NCBI RefSeq assembly: GCF_000702885.1
Contig: NZ_JNKO01000002.1
Span: 124,001-188,000, forward strand
Direction of reading: 5' to 3'
Source of the DNA: Oribacterium sp. P6A1
GTDB lineage: Bacteria > Bacillota > Clostridia > Lachnospirales > Lachnospiraceae
DNA length: 64,000 bases
Each line of letters begins with the position of its first letter. Within the stretch, counting starts at the first letter, position 1. Below the pieces are notes generated by a model that ran no database searches, was not told the DNA's origin, and saw only the letters and a program-made list of their open reading frames with translations. The translations under genes were made by a program, and so were the position numbers. Shown here in pieces: positions 31,803-41,160 of the stretch.

Positions 31803-33473
31803 TCAAAACCGTTCATCCAGCTTATTTACAATATATCGAAGGCATCCGTCCTCAAACACGTTATCGAGACCGGCCTTCTTCATGAGTCCGTTGTAGAAGT
31901 CTGAAGCTGAAAGCCTGCAGAGTTTAAGGTAGCTTTCCCATGCCTCACGGTAGTCTTTATCCATGCGGACCTTGTACTGGAGTGCATTGGCACCCGCGAT
32001 GCAGTAGTCAATGTAGTAGAGCGGGCTGTCATAGATATGGTGCTGCCGCTGCCAGTATCCGCCTTGCTCAAAGTAGTCATTACCTGTGTAGTCAAGGTGA
32101 GGCTTGTACTGACGCTCAAGGTCTCGCCATACCTCGTTTCGTGCCTTTGGTGTAAGACCCGGGTTTGAGTAAACGATGTCCTGATATTCATCCACCATGG
32201 TGCCGTAAGGGATGAACATGACCGCATCCATGAAATGCATTTTGATGTAGTCATCTGAACGATTGCCGAAAATCAGAGGCATCCATGGCTCTGTAAAGAA
32301 CTCCATAGACATAGAGTGGGTTTCCGCGATTTCCATGGTGATGTCATTATGCTCGATTACGGGATCTCCGGCGGTGATGTAGCCCTGGAAGGCGTGGCCG
32401 CATTCGTGGGTTATGACATCAGCATCTCCGGAGGTTCCGTTGAAGTTGGCAAATACGAAAGGAGCCTGATAGTCAGGGAGCATGGTCATATAACCGCCTG
32501 TCTTTTTGTTCTTTCTTCCCAGGACATCAAAGAGCTCAGAGTCGCACATGAAGTTAATGAATCTTCCGGTTTCCGGTGAGAGTTCATTGTACATTTTACG
32601 TCCGGCTAAAAGGATCTCCTCAGGGGTACCTATAGGAGCCGGGTTTCCGTTTGTAAAATAAACGCCTTCGTCTATGTAGCTAAGTCTGCTGAGCTTGAGC
32701 TGCCGGCGGCGCATATCGTGAAGCTTCTCTGCGAAAGGAACAAAATCACGCTTTACCTGTTTGCGGAACTCTTCTACATCGGAGCGGCCAAAGCTGTTTC
32801 GGTTCATTCTTGCGTAACCGAGAGGAAGGTAGTTCTCATGGCCCATGAGTTCGCCCTGTTCTGTACGGTTCTTTACAAGTTTGTCATAGAAGTCGTCAAG
32901 TTCTTCTTTGTGGGCTACAAAGAATTCACTGAACTTTTCCCATGCTTCCTTTCTTGTATTTCTGTCCTGATTATGGAGGTATGGATTCATGAGACTTAAG
33001 TTCAGTTCCTCACCGTTCCAAGGGATGCGTGCACTTGCAAGAAGCTTGTTGTATTCGGTCTGCAGTTTGTTTTCCTCCTGCATGAGGGGGATGAGCTTTT
33101 CGTCCACAGACTTCATGGCAAGTTCAATATTTTTGAAGGCCACCTTGCCTATTCGCTCTTCAAGATAAGGCCTGAACCTGGAATTAAAAAGCTTCTTCCT
33201 GTAGGAAACCACCAGATTCTGGAATACAGGCATGTTCTCGTCAAAATACTGCTGTTCTTCAAGAAGGGCCTCGTCTGACATGTCTATGTCTGAACGGATC
33301 ATGGCTATCTGCGACTCTGTCATAACATGGTTGTAAATTTTGTAAAATTCTTCGTGGACAGCGAACTGTTCTTCGCCGGAAGAGGCTTTGTCGAAACGCT
33401 CCTCCAGTTCCTTAAAGTCCTTTGTGAGTCCGGTGAAATCTATACGCTCGTAGGGCATTTCCGAAAATCTCAT
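31803..33473 (-). CDS. M3 family oligoendopeptidase (PepF-like)
   Basis: A 556-residue cytosolic zinc metallopeptidase that cuts short peptides. The zinc site HECGH is in ITHECGHAFQGY near residue 352, with a downstream Glu ligand in MEIAETHSMSMEFF. The length fits the PepF/M3 oligopeptidase group. There is no signal peptide. It starts at 33473 with AAAGGAGA upstream and is monocistronic, bounded by hairpins on both sides. Confidence 0.93.
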   Translation of the reverse strand: MRFSEMPYERIDFTGLTKDFKELEERFDKASSGEEQFAVHEEFYKIYNHVMTESQIAMIRSDIDMSDEALLEEQQYFDENMPVFQNLVVSYRKKLFNSRFRPYLEERIGKVAFKNIELAMKSVDEKLIPLMQEENKLQTEYNKLLASARIPWNGEELNLSLMNPYLHNQDRNTRKEAWEKFSEFFVAHKEELDDFYDKLVKNRTEQGELMGHENYLPLGYARMNRNSFGRSDVEEFRKQVKRDFVPFAEKLHDMRRRQLKLSRLSYIDEGVYFTNGNPAPIGTPEEILLAGRKMYNELSPETGRFINFMCDSELFDVLGRKNKKTGGYMTMLPDYQAPFVFANFNGTSGDADVITHECGHAFQGYITAGDPVIEHNDITMEIAETHSMSMEFFTEPWMPLIFGNRSDDYIKMHFMDAVMFIPYGTMVDEYQDIVYSNPGLTPKARNEVWRDLERQYKPHLDYTGNDYFEQGGYWQRQHHIYDSPLYYIDYCIAGANALQYKVRMDKDYREAWESYLKLCRLSASDFYNGLMKKAGLDNVFEDGCLRYIVNKLDERF

Positions 33474-33508
33474 TGATTATCTCCTTTCCGTTCTTTTTGA
33501 AAGAATAA

Positions 33509-33537
33509 GATTGCCTCGTCCGGAGGGCGAGGCAATC
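33509..33537 (-). terminator. Probable terminator after the deacetylase gene
   Basis: A 10-bp perfect stem (33509-33518 with 33528-33537) lies 75 nt past the stop codon on the minus strand, with a moderately T-rich tail (TTATTCTTTC). Confidence 0.6.
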
Positions 33538-33612
33538 AATGATTATCATTATATATATTGTTACGTTGTCTGCAATACATTTTTGTACTGCTGAAAAGTT
33601 TCCTTTGAATCA

Positions 33613-35133
33613 TCAATTCGGTGCAGCCGCCTGTATGGCATCTGACTGAACATCGCCTCCGGCCCCCGGATTCTGACCTACAGCCATCCATGCTGCGGTC
33701 TCTGAAACCTTTTGGGCCTCCTGGGCACTCGTAGGTACATAAGTGTCATCCTCCTCAGTGGGGGCTTCTATCACGTCGGCTTCGGTGGCTTCCGTTGCCG
33801 CTGCTGCCGTTTCTGTGGCTGAGGTTTCGGCTTCAGTGGCAGCCTTCGTGGTGCTCTGTTCGGATTTCCTGGTTTCCGAAGCGGTCTCCTTTGAGGCGGC
33901 TTTGGTGCTTGTTTCGGAAGATTTGGAAGAAGACTTTTCACTTGATTCCGAAACCGTTGATGAAGCTGAAGTGGTGCCTGCAGCAGCTGTCTCTGCATTA
34001 GTTGCATCAGGCGGAGCTGCATAAGGGAAAGAGGAATACTGCTTTCCGTTTCCTCCGTGGACCTCAGCATTATGGAAGGCAATAAGCTCCGAAACTGTTA
34101 CCAGCTGATAGCCCTGCTCATAAAGCCATGGGATAACCTCCTCAGAGGCTGCCTGAGTGGCGGAGTAGAGCTCGTGCATAAGGACAACGTCTCCGTCCTT
34201 TATCTGAGATTCGATGATATCAACGGTACTCTGTGCATTCTTTGTCTTCCAGTCGATGGTGTCAATGGACCAGAAAATCATGGGCTGGGTCACGGCGCTT
34301 CGTACAGCGTCGGTGATGATTCCTCCCGGAAGCCGCACAAGAGCCGGTGATACACCGGTGACTTCGAGGATCTTTGCATTGGTCTTTTCAAACTCTTCCC
34401 TGATATAGTCGGTGGACTTTTTGGAAAGTGAGGTATCGTGATCCCAGCTGTGGTTGGCTACCTCGTGTCCGTTTGCTGCCATGCGCTGAACTTCGGATGC
34501 AAATTCGTCTATACGGTTTCCTACCAGGAAGAAGGTTCCTCTTCCGTTGCAGGCTTCAAGCGCATCCATGATTTTTTCTCCTGTGGAGCCGTTTGGACCG
34601 TCGTCCCAGGTCAGAGCTACCATGGGCTTTGTGGTGTCAACGTATCTTCCGTTTGAAAGAACGTGAGTAGGGTCATAGGCTTCGGTGGTTTCGACAGTTG
34701 CTTCGGTACTTTCCGCGGCAGAGGATTCTGCTGCAAATGTCTGGCCCACTACATCAATGGAATCATTTCCTTTATTTATCTCGATGTTCTGCATGGCATC
34801 AACTTTCTGCTGCCTGCTGTCGGTTATATAGCCTGTGATTCCGGTGACAAATTTCCATACGACGAATACCACTGCGATAACACAGCCTAAAGCTATTAAA
34901 CGGTAGGTATAGGCTCTTTGACGGGCTTTCTTTTTACGCATGGCTCTTCGGTGCCGTTCCATCAGTTCCTGTTTTTCCGCGTTGGTCATCACCCGGTTCC
35001 TTCCGGTATGATTACGTTCCTGAGAGCGGTTGTCCCGGGATGAATATCTGTTTCCGGAGTTTCCGGAAGAATATTGACGGCCGGAACCTCCGTTATTTCT
35101 ATTGTTGTGGTCTGAATAATAGTTTCTTGCCAT
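33613..35133 (-). CDS. Membrane-anchored polysaccharide deacetylase (NodB domain)
   Basis: A 506-residue protein. The first ~75 residues are Asn/Ser/Arg-rich and cytosolic, then comes one membrane helix (about 76-100), a linker and a NodB domain (about 165-365). The deacetylase motifs are seen: TWDDGPNG, NHSWDH, RLPGG, FWSIDTIDWK and VVLMHE. The C-terminal ~120 residues are Thr/Ala/Ser/Glu low complexity. It probably removes acetyl groups from peptidoglycan GlcNAc, which gives lysozyme resistance in relatives; the exact glycan is not proven. Confidence 0.9.
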   Translation of the reverse strand: MARNYYSDHNNRNNGGSGRQYSSGNSGNRYSSRDNRSQERNHTGRNRVMTNAEKQELMERHRRAMRKKKARQRAYTYRLIALGCVIAVVFVVWKFVTGITGYITDSRQQKVDAMQNIEINKGNDSIDVVGQTFAAESSAAESTEATVETTEAYDPTHVLSNGRYVDTTKPMVALTWDDGPNGSTGEKIMDALEACNGRGTFFLVGNRIDEFASEVQRMAANGHEVANHSWDHDTSLSKKSTDYIREEFEKTNAKILEVTGVSPALVRLPGGIITDAVRSAVTQPMIFWSIDTIDWKTKNAQSTVDIIESQIKDGDVVLMHELYSATQAASEEVIPWLYEQGYQLVTVSELIAFHNAEVHGGNGKQYSSFPYAAPPDATNAETAAAGTTSASSTVSESSEKSSSKSSETSTKAASKETASETRKSEQSTTKAATEAETSATETAAAATEATEADVIEAPTEEDDTYVPTSAQEAQKVSETAAWMAVGQNPGAGGDVQSDAIQAAAPN

Positions 35134-35214
35134 TACATTAAACTCTTCTTAAAATTAATTTATTTATTTCTAACCTTGAATTATAAGGCATCATGCTTTA
35201 TATGAATACTATTT

Positions 35215-35247
35215 TTGACAAAAAAATAATTTATTTGTGAATATAGC
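35215..35247 (+). promoter_or_regulatory. Possible promoter upstream of the pseudouridine synthase gene
   Basis: TTGACA at 35215-35220 is a perfect -35. The -10 is weak (GAATAT at 35239 or TATAGC at 35242 with long spacing). The rest of this 317-bp gap, up to the gene at 35451, shows no ORF or strong hairpin. Confidence 0.35.
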
Positions 35248-35450
35248 AGACAAATAAGGCGTCAGGTTATTTTAGAGCCCTGGTATATACATGAATAAGA
35301 ATATGACGGGGACTTGGAAGAGAGCGGAATATATGATAATGTACCCATCTGAACCCCGGCTCTGATGATTTACGGGGAGTATAAACAGAGGCTGTTGATC
35401 TTTGCCCGGGAGGGGAAATCCTTCTCAGGGGAGCAGTAGGAGAATGATAT

Positions 35451-36317
35451 ATGCGTTTAGACAAGTATCTTGCCGACATGGGAGTCGGCAGCAGAAGCGA
35501 TATAAAGAAAGCCATTCGTAAGTGTAAGGTCACTGTGAACGGAGAGGTTGTCCGGGATGCCGGAGAGAATGTTCCGGAAGGAGCAGTGATTACTTTTTTT
35601 GATGAAGAGATCGCTTATCAGAAGTATCAGTACTATATGATGAATAAACCGGCGGGGGTCATTTCCGCAAGTGAGGATAAGCATCAGGAAACTGTTGTTG
35701 ATCTCATAAGAGATGATGTTTTCGGAGGACAGGTCCGCAAGGATCTTTTTCCTGTGGGGCGTCTGGATAAGGATACGGAGGGCCTTCTCATTATTACAAA
35801 TGACGGTAAGCTCTCACACAGACTTCTTTCGCCGAAGCATCATGTAGATAAGGCGTATTATGCTGTGGTGACGGGAACAGTGGGAGAAGAGGATACAGAG
35901 AAGTTCAGGAAAGGGATACGTTTCGACGAGCATCTCACAGCCATGCCGGCGGAGCTTGAGATCCTGAGTACCGGAAAGACGGTAAAGGAGCTTGCGGATA
36001 AGCTGCAGCTTTCCGTGGATCCGGAGAGATTTGAGAGAGTCAGACTTTCGGGTGCCCTGTTTGCAGGCGCGGAAGGTCCTGCTGCCATAACAGATGAAAC
36101 CCTTTGCTCCGAGGTGAAGGTGGTCATACAGGAAGGTAAGTTTCATCAGATAAAGAAGATGATAAGAGCTCTTCCGGGCGAAAAGGATGTTCTGTATCTG
36201 AAGAGAATGTCCATGGGAGACATTGCACTTGACGAGAGCCTTGCGCCCGGAGAGTACAGAAGTCTCACTGAGGAAGAGATGGAAATTTTGACAAAGTCCT
36301 GCGGCAATGAGGACTAA
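35451..36317 (+). CDS. Pseudouridine synthase, RsuA/RluB family
   Basis: A 288-residue rRNA-modifying enzyme. Residues 1-60 form an S4 RNA-binding domain (MRLDKYLADMGVGSRSDIKK) and the remainder is the catalytic domain with the Asp in GRLDKDTEGLLI near residue 106. It is somewhat longer than usual because of an insert around residues 170-220. RsuA-type enzymes modify 16S rRNA near position 516. It is followed 15 nt later by the DUF4317 gene, a likely operon partner. The start has AGGAG upstream. Confidence 0.9.
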   Translation: MRLDKYLADMGVGSRSDIKKAIRKCKVTVNGEVVRDAGENVPEGAVITFFDEEIAYQKYQYYMMNKPAGVISASEDKHQETVVDLIRDDVFGGQVRKDLFPVGRLDKDTEGLLIITNDGKLSHRLLSPKHHVDKAYYAVVTGTVGEEDTEKFRKGIRFDEHLTAMPAELEILSTGKTVKELADKLQLSVDPERFERVRLSGALFAGAEGPAAITDETLCSEVKVVIQEGKFHQIKKMIRALPGEKDVLYLKRMSMGDIALDESLAPGEYRSLTEEEMEILTKSCGNED

Positions 36318-36332
36318 AGGAGAATGTTGTAA

Positions 36333-37505
36333 ATGGATAAAAAGTCAGTAAGCGAGATCAAATCAAAGTGTTTTAATAAAAATGACTGCCGCATAGATCG
36401 TATGCGTGCCTGTTATGTCAATGAGGAGAAGGAGAAGATATCAACCTTCCATGATATGTTCCTGCAGCTTGAGGAGCAGGAGAGGGCTAAGTATTGTGAG
36501 CTTTTCAAACGTTCCATGTCGGGAAAGTTCGGAAGAAACCTGTTCAATGTAGAGTTTCCTGTTCCGGAGGAGATGGAGGGAGGACATCAGGAGTTCCTGT
36601 ACCGCCTTCAGAAGTCGGAGCTTAAGGATGATGGGCTTGTGGAGCAGCTTTTCGACAAGATCATCGGTTCCTACAGCTATCCGGGAAAGTATCTCATCAT
36701 ACTGACCCACGGAGTTTATGACATTCCCATGAAGCTTAAGGATCAGACAGTGCTTGATGATGCGAGTGAGTACGTCTACAGCTTCATCCTTTGCACCATC
36801 TGCCCTGTGGAGCTTCTCAGAGAGGGACTCTGTTATGATGTCAATGCCCAGACCTTCCTTAGCCGTACCGATGACTGGGCTGTAAAGAATCCGGAAACCG
36901 CATTCCTGTTCCCGGCTTTCAACTTCAGAAACACGGATATCCATAATTCACTCTACTTTACAAGACATCCCGAGGAACGTCATGAGGAGATTCCACTTGA
37001 TATTCTGGGAGCAGAGCTTTCCAGAACAGAGAAAGATCAGCAGCATGTTTTCAGAGAGATAATCGAAACTACTCTTTCCGGTGACTGTACGTTTGAGACT
37101 GTGAGAAACATTTCCGAAGAGATCAATGAGATGATCAGGGAGAACAGCAATGATAAGGAAAGCGATGATCATGTGGAGCTTGGAAAGGGAGATATGAGAA
37201 GACTCCTTGCTTCAAACGGAGCCACTGAAGAGCAGCTGAACCAGTTCGAGAGAATATATGATGAGGCTGTGGGAGATGACAATTCCCCGCTGGTTGCCGA
37301 GAATATCCAGGATCAGAAGCATCTGGTGGTGAAGTCACTTACCATGAAGCTGGATGTAAAATCTGAAAATGCCGATCTCGTGGAGACCCGTGTCATAGAC
37401 GGCAGAGAGTATCTTCTTATTCCTATTGCGGATGATATCGAGGTGAACGGAATAAAGATAAGACAGAATCTGAAGCCGGTGAAGGTGGAGGAAGAGAAAC
37501 AGTAA
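36333..37505 (+). CDS. DUF4317 family protein
   Basis: A 390-residue soluble acidic protein matching the DUF4317 family (MDKKSVSEIKSKCFNKNDCRIDRM at the N-terminus cut into its characteristic Lys/Cys pattern). The family is common in Clostridia and has no known function. There is no signal peptide or membrane segment. It is co-directional with the pseudouridine synthase gene at 15 nt spacing, and ends before a strong terminator shared with the convergent mnmA. The start has AAGGAGAA upstream. Confidence 0.85.
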   Translation: MDKKSVSEIKSKCFNKNDCRIDRMRACYVNEEKEKISTFHDMFLQLEEQERAKYCELFKRSMSGKFGRNLFNVEFPVPEEMEGGHQEFLYRLQKSELKDDGLVEQLFDKIIGSYSYPGKYLIILTHGVYDIPMKLKDQTVLDDASEYVYSFILCTICPVELLREGLCYDVNAQTFLSRTDDWAVKNPETAFLFPAFNFRNTDIHNSLYFTRHPEERHEEIPLDILGAELSRTEKDQQHVFREIIETTLSGDCTFETVRNISEEINEMIRENSNDKESDDHVELGKGDMRRLLASNGATEEQLNQFERIYDEAVGDDNSPLVAENIQDQKHLVVKSLTMKLDVKSENADLVETRVIDGREYLLIPIADDIEVNGIKIRQNLKPVKVEEEKQ

Positions 37506-37559
37506 AAGCTCAGTGGCAAAGGACAGGCAGCAGCCTGTTCCGTGAACCCGTGAAATCTA

Positions 37560-37620
37560 AAAGCCTGTGTATCCTGTAACCCTTAGCGATGGTTACAGGA
37601 TACACAGGCTTTGATTTTTT
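37560..37620. terminator. Bidirectional terminator, 22-bp perfect stem
   Basis: 37560-37581 pairs exactly with 37591-37612, followed by GATTTTTT. It lies between the convergent DUF4317 and mnmA genes and can serve both. Confidence 0.9.
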
Positions 37621-37632
37621 AAAGGAACTGAT

Positions 37633-38748
37633 TTAAGCGTTCTTCAGGGCTTTGACGATGGTACCTCCACCCACAACCAGATCTCCGTCATAGAGAACAA
37701 CGGCCTGCCCCGTGGCCACAGCCCGTTCGGGCTCATCAAAGGTTACTTTAACCTGACCGGTAAGCTTCCCGTTCTCATCTCTCAGGGCTTCCGCTGTGGC
37801 AGGAACTTCCTTTGCCTTATAACGGGTTTTTACGGTAACCCGTACAGGGCCTTCCGGTTCGTCGAAAGGTATCCAGTTAAAGCGGTCTGCAATAAGAGCC
37901 TTTGAGTAAAGCTCGGGACCTGTAGTAAGGATGACCTCGTTCTTTTCCATGTCTTTTCCACAGACATACATAGGCTGCTTAAGGGCGAGACCGAGACCTT
38001 TTCGCTGACCGATGGTGTAGCGGATGATGCCCTTGTGGGTTCCCAAAACATTGCCCTCTGTGTCGATGAAGTTTCCCGGAGCAAAGCTGCGGCCGGTATA
38101 GCGCTCGATGAAATCACCGTAGTCACCATTCACTACAAAACAGATATCCTGAGAATCGTGCTTGTGGGCGTTTATAAATCCGTGTTTCTCGGCTTCCACC
38201 CGGACTTCGTCCTTGGAGGCAAAGTTTCCAAGGGGAAACATGGTGTGGGCCAGCTGATCCTGATTCATGAAGTAAAGGACATAGCTCTGATCCTTTGCGA
38301 GATTTCGTGACTTTTTAAGAAGCCATCGTCCGGTGCCCGGATCCTGCTCGATTCTTGCGTAGTGTCCTGTGACTATGAGGTCGCAGCCCAATGTCTCCGC
38401 CCGGTGATACAGCTTTTCGTGCTTCATGTAGCGGTTACAGTCGATGCAGGGGTTAGGAGTGCCCCCTTCTTCATAAGTACGTATAAAGCGGTCAATAACC
38501 TGTTTGTCAAAGTCTTCTGTGAAATTGAAAACATAGTATGGCATGCCGAGGCTGGCAGCTACCTGACGGGCATCCTCAGTGTCCTCAAGGGTACAGCAGG
38601 TATTGGCTCGGCAATATCCTATGTCTTCGTTGTTATATAGCTTCATGGTGACGCCTATGCAGTCGTAGCCGGCTTCCCGCATAAGGGCAGCGGCCACAGA
38701 GCTGTCAACACCGCCGCTCATGGCGATTAATGCTTTCTTATTTTCCAT
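37633..38748 (-). CDS. mnmA: tRNA-specific 2-thiouridylase
   Basis: A 371-residue enzyme that thiolates U34 of Lys, Glu and Gln tRNAs. The ATP-binding PP-loop SGGVDSS is near residue 10. The two catalytic cysteines are in NPCIDCNRYMK and QDICFV. The ATG at 38748 has GGAGG nearby; the further upstream ATG at 38784 would precede the ribosome site. It is monocistronic on the minus strand. Confidence 0.96.
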   Translation of the reverse strand: MENKKALIAMSGGVDSSVAAALMREAGYDCIGVTMKLYNNEDIGYCRANTCCTLEDTEDARQVAASLGMPYYVFNFTEDFDKQVIDRFIRTYEEGGTPNPCIDCNRYMKHEKLYHRAETLGCDLIVTGHYARIEQDPGTGRWLLKKSRNLAKDQSYVLYFMNQDQLAHTMFPLGNFASKDEVRVEAEKHGFINAHKHDSQDICFVVNGDYGDFIERYTGRSFAPGNFIDTEGNVLGTHKGIIRYTIGQRKGLGLALKQPMYVCGKDMEKNEVILTTGPELYSKALIADRFNWIPFDEPEGPVRVTVKTRYKAKEVPATAEALRDENGKLTGQVKVTFDEPERAVATGQAVVLYDGDLVVGGGTIVKALKNA

Positions 38749-38811
38749 TTTTACCTCCGTGGGCCAGGTGCCCGCCTGTTTCATCCGGGGCGTATCTGTC
38801 CCATCAATAAA

Positions 38812-38833
38812 GTTTGAAAGTCTGCTTTCAAAC
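38812..38833. repeat. 9-bp inverted repeat between mnmA and rmlA
   Basis: GTTTGAAAG (38812-38820) and CTTTCAAAC (38825-38833) flank TCTG. It lies in the mnmA leader or rml upstream region. The rest of this 330-bp gap is AT-rich and holds the rml promoter. Confidence 0.5.
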
Positions 38834-38965
38834 CTTTCTTTCTATAGATAGCTTTCTTTGATTTAAGTGACTATAACATTACCGGACAGGCTTATCAAGG
38901 GGACAAAAACAGGCATTTTGTACGATTTTTAATGCTTTTTATGCGGAAATTAATGATATTTCAAT

Positions 38966-38994
38966 TTGTATATGGTAGTTGATTGTGTTAGAAT
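38966..38994 (+). promoter_or_regulatory. Probable promoter of the rml/polysaccharide operon
   Basis: TTGTAT (38966-38971) and TAGAAT (38989-38994) are 17 bp apart, with an extended -10 TG at 38986-38987. Transcription would begin about 80 bp before rmlA. Confidence 0.6.
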
Positions 38995-39078
38995 TTGGAA
39001 AGTATGTAGACATATCAGGCGTAGTATGCCCTTTTGAGTGAGGTTTAAAAAATCTGCCTGATAACTAAAGGAGATATT

Positions 39079-39969
39079 ATGAAGGGAATTATACTTGCCG
39101 GTGGATCCGGTACAAGATTATATCCGCTTACAAGAGTAACCTCCAAACAGTTACTTCCTATCTATGACAAACCGATGATCTATTATCCCCTGAGCGTTCT
39201 TATGAATGCCGGAATAAGAGACATTCTGCTTATTTCTACACCGAGTGATACACCGAGATTTCAGGAGCTTCTGGGAGACGGAAGTCAGTTCGGTATAAAT
39301 CTGGAATATAAGGTTCAGCCATCACCGGATGGACTTGCCCAGGCATTTATCCTCGGAGCAGAGTTTATAGGTAATGATTCCGTTGCCATGATCCTCGGTG
39401 ACAATATTTTCTCAGGACATGGATTCAAGAAGCTTCTTCGCAATGCAGCTTCCAAGACATCCGGTGCAACAGTTTTCGGATACTATGTTGATGATCCCGA
39501 GCGTTTCGGTATCGTTGAGTTCGACAAGACAGGAAAAGCTGTTTCCATCGAAGAGAAGCCTGAGCATCCAAAGTCAAACTATTGTGTAACAGGTCTTTAT
39601 TTCTATGACAACAAGGTTGTGGAGTATGCAAAGAACCTTAAGCCTTCAGCAAGAGGCGAACTTGAGATCACAGACCTTAACCGTATTTATCTTGAGAACG
39701 GTGAGCTTGATGTGACATTGCTTGGTCAGGGCTTCACATGGCTTGATACCGGAACCCACGATTCTCTTGTGGATGCCACCAACTTTGTATATACTATCGA
39801 AACTCATGAGCATCGTAAGATCGCCTGCCTGGAGGAGATTGCATATCTTAACGGATGGATCGACGAAGACAAGGTCAAGGAAGCTTACGAGATGTACAAG
39901 AAGAATGAGTACGGCCGTTATCTTAAGGATATACTTGACGGCAAGTATGTTGATAAGCTCACTGAGTGA
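39079..39969 (+). CDS. rmlA: Glucose-1-phosphate thymidylyltransferase
   Basis: A 296-residue nucleotidyltransferase making dTDP-glucose from glucose-1-phosphate and dTTP, the first step of dTDP-sugar synthesis. The N-terminal [13 protein letters not shown] motif and the EEKP block are intact, and length is standard. It opens the surface polysaccharide locus and is 24 nt from rmlB. AAAGGAGA precedes the start. Confidence 0.97.
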   Translation: MKGIILAGGSGTRLYPLTRVTSKQLLPIYDKPMIYYPLSVLMNAGIRDILLISTPSDTPRFQELLGDGSQFGINLEYKVQPSPDGLAQAFILGAEFIGNDSVAMILGDNIFSGHGFKKLLRNAASKTSGATVFGYYVDDPERFGIVEFDKTGKAVSIEEKPEHPKSNYCVTGLYFYDNKVVEYAKNLKPSARGELEITDLNRIYLENGELDVTLLGQGFTWLDTGTHDSLVDATNFVYTIETHEHRKIACLEEIAYLNGWIDEDKVKEAYEMYKKNEYGRYLKDILDGKYVDKLTE

Positions 39970-39992
39970 TTTTAAATAATGAGAGGTTTTAT

Positions 39993-41027
39993 ATGAAATA
40001 TATAGTAACAGGCGGCGCCGGATTTATCGGCGGCAACTTCATGCATTTTGCGGTCAATACTTATCCCGATGATCAGTGGATCTGTCTTGATGCACTTACC
40101 TACGCAGGAAATCTTGAGACACTTGCACCTCTTGAGGGCAAGCCTAACTACAAGTTCGTTAAGGGCGATATCGCAGACCGTGAGTTTGTATTCAAGCTTT
40201 TCGAGACAGAGAAGCCGGACGTTATCATTAACTTTGCGGCAGAGTCTCATGTAGACCGTTCCGTATCGGATCCCGGTATCTTCTTAAAGACCAATGTCGG
40301 CGGAACAGTAGCTCTTCTTGATGCATGCAAGGAGTACGGCATCAAGAGATATCATCAGGTATCTACAGATGAGGTTTACGGTGATCTTCCTCTTGACCGT
40401 CCTGACCTTTTCTTCACAGAGGACAACAAGATCAAGGCATCTTCACCATACTCTGCATCAAAGGCATCAGCAGATCTTTTTGTGCAGGCATACCACAGAA
40501 CCTTCGGTATCCCTACAACTATTTCAAGATGCTCAAACAACTACGGACCGTATCACTTCCCTGAGAAGCTTATTCCGCTGGTTATCTCGAGAGCACTCAA
40601 TGATGAGAAGATCCCTGTATACGGAAACGGTGCCAATGTCCGTGACTGGCTTTATGTAACAGATCACTGCAAGGCAATCGACCTTATCGTTCGTAACGGA
40701 AAGGTAGGGGAGGTTTACAATATCGGCGGACACAATGAGAGAACAAATCTTGAGGTTGTAAAGACCATCCTTAAGGCTCTCGGAAAGCCGGAGTCACTTA
40801 TCGAGTACGTTAAGGACAGACCGGGACACGACCAGAGATATGCTATGGATCCGACAAAGATGGAGACAGAGCTCGGTTGGAAGCCTGAGTATACCTTCGA
40901 CACAGGAATACCTGTGACCATCGACTGGTATCTCAACAACAAGGAGTGGTGGGAGCACATCATTTCCGGAGAATATCAGAGCTATTTCGACAAGATGTAT
41001 GTTGAAGGCAAGGGACTCAGCGACTGA
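39993..41027 (+). CDS. rmlB: dTDP-glucose 4,6-dehydratase
   Basis: A 344-residue short-chain dehydrogenase family enzyme making dTDP-4-keto-6-deoxyglucose. The NAD motif GGAGFIGGN is at the N-terminus, the TDEVYG block carries the active-site Asp-Glu, and YSASKASAD has the Tyr-Lys pair. The start is the ATG at 39993 behind GAGAGG. Its product can feed rhamnose or amino-sugar routes, such as the DegT aminotransferase downstream. Confidence 0.97.
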   Translation: MKYIVTGGAGFIGGNFMHFAVNTYPDDQWICLDALTYAGNLETLAPLEGKPNYKFVKGDIADREFVFKLFETEKPDVIINFAAESHVDRSVSDPGIFLKTNVGGTVALLDACKEYGIKRYHQVSTDEVYGDLPLDRPDLFFTEDNKIKASSPYSASKASADLFVQAYHRTFGIPTTISRCSNNYGPYHFPEKLIPLVISRALNDEKIPVYGNGANVRDWLYVTDHCKAIDLIVRNGKVGEVYNIGGHNERTNLEVVKTILKALGKPESLIEYVKDRPGHDQRYAMDPTKMETELGWKPEYTFDTGIPVTIDWYLNNKEWWEHIISGEYQSYFDKMYVEGKGLSD

Positions 41028-41108
41028 TGCTCCGTTATGCCTTGAAAAAGACTTTTTAGTTTAAAAATAAAAAAAGATAAGTGTGCCATTTCGTGGTATG
41101 CAGACAGA

Positions 41109-41134
41109 ATGAGGAGTGGATTTATGCTCCTCAT
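41109..41134 (+). other. Hairpin in the rmlB-rmlD gap
   Basis: ATGAGGAG (41109-41116) pairs with CTCCTCAT (41127-41134), followed by ATCTTTTA. It lies in the 133-nt gap before rmlD and could be a partial terminator or processing site. Confidence 0.4.
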
Positions 41135-41160
41135 ATCTTTTAATAGAAAGTGAGAATAAT

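Noticed and set aside
33743-34024. Val/Ala/Ser-rich open frame on the plus strand
   Set aside because: It is the antisense of the low-complexity tail of the polysaccharide deacetylase, with no ribosome site or family match.
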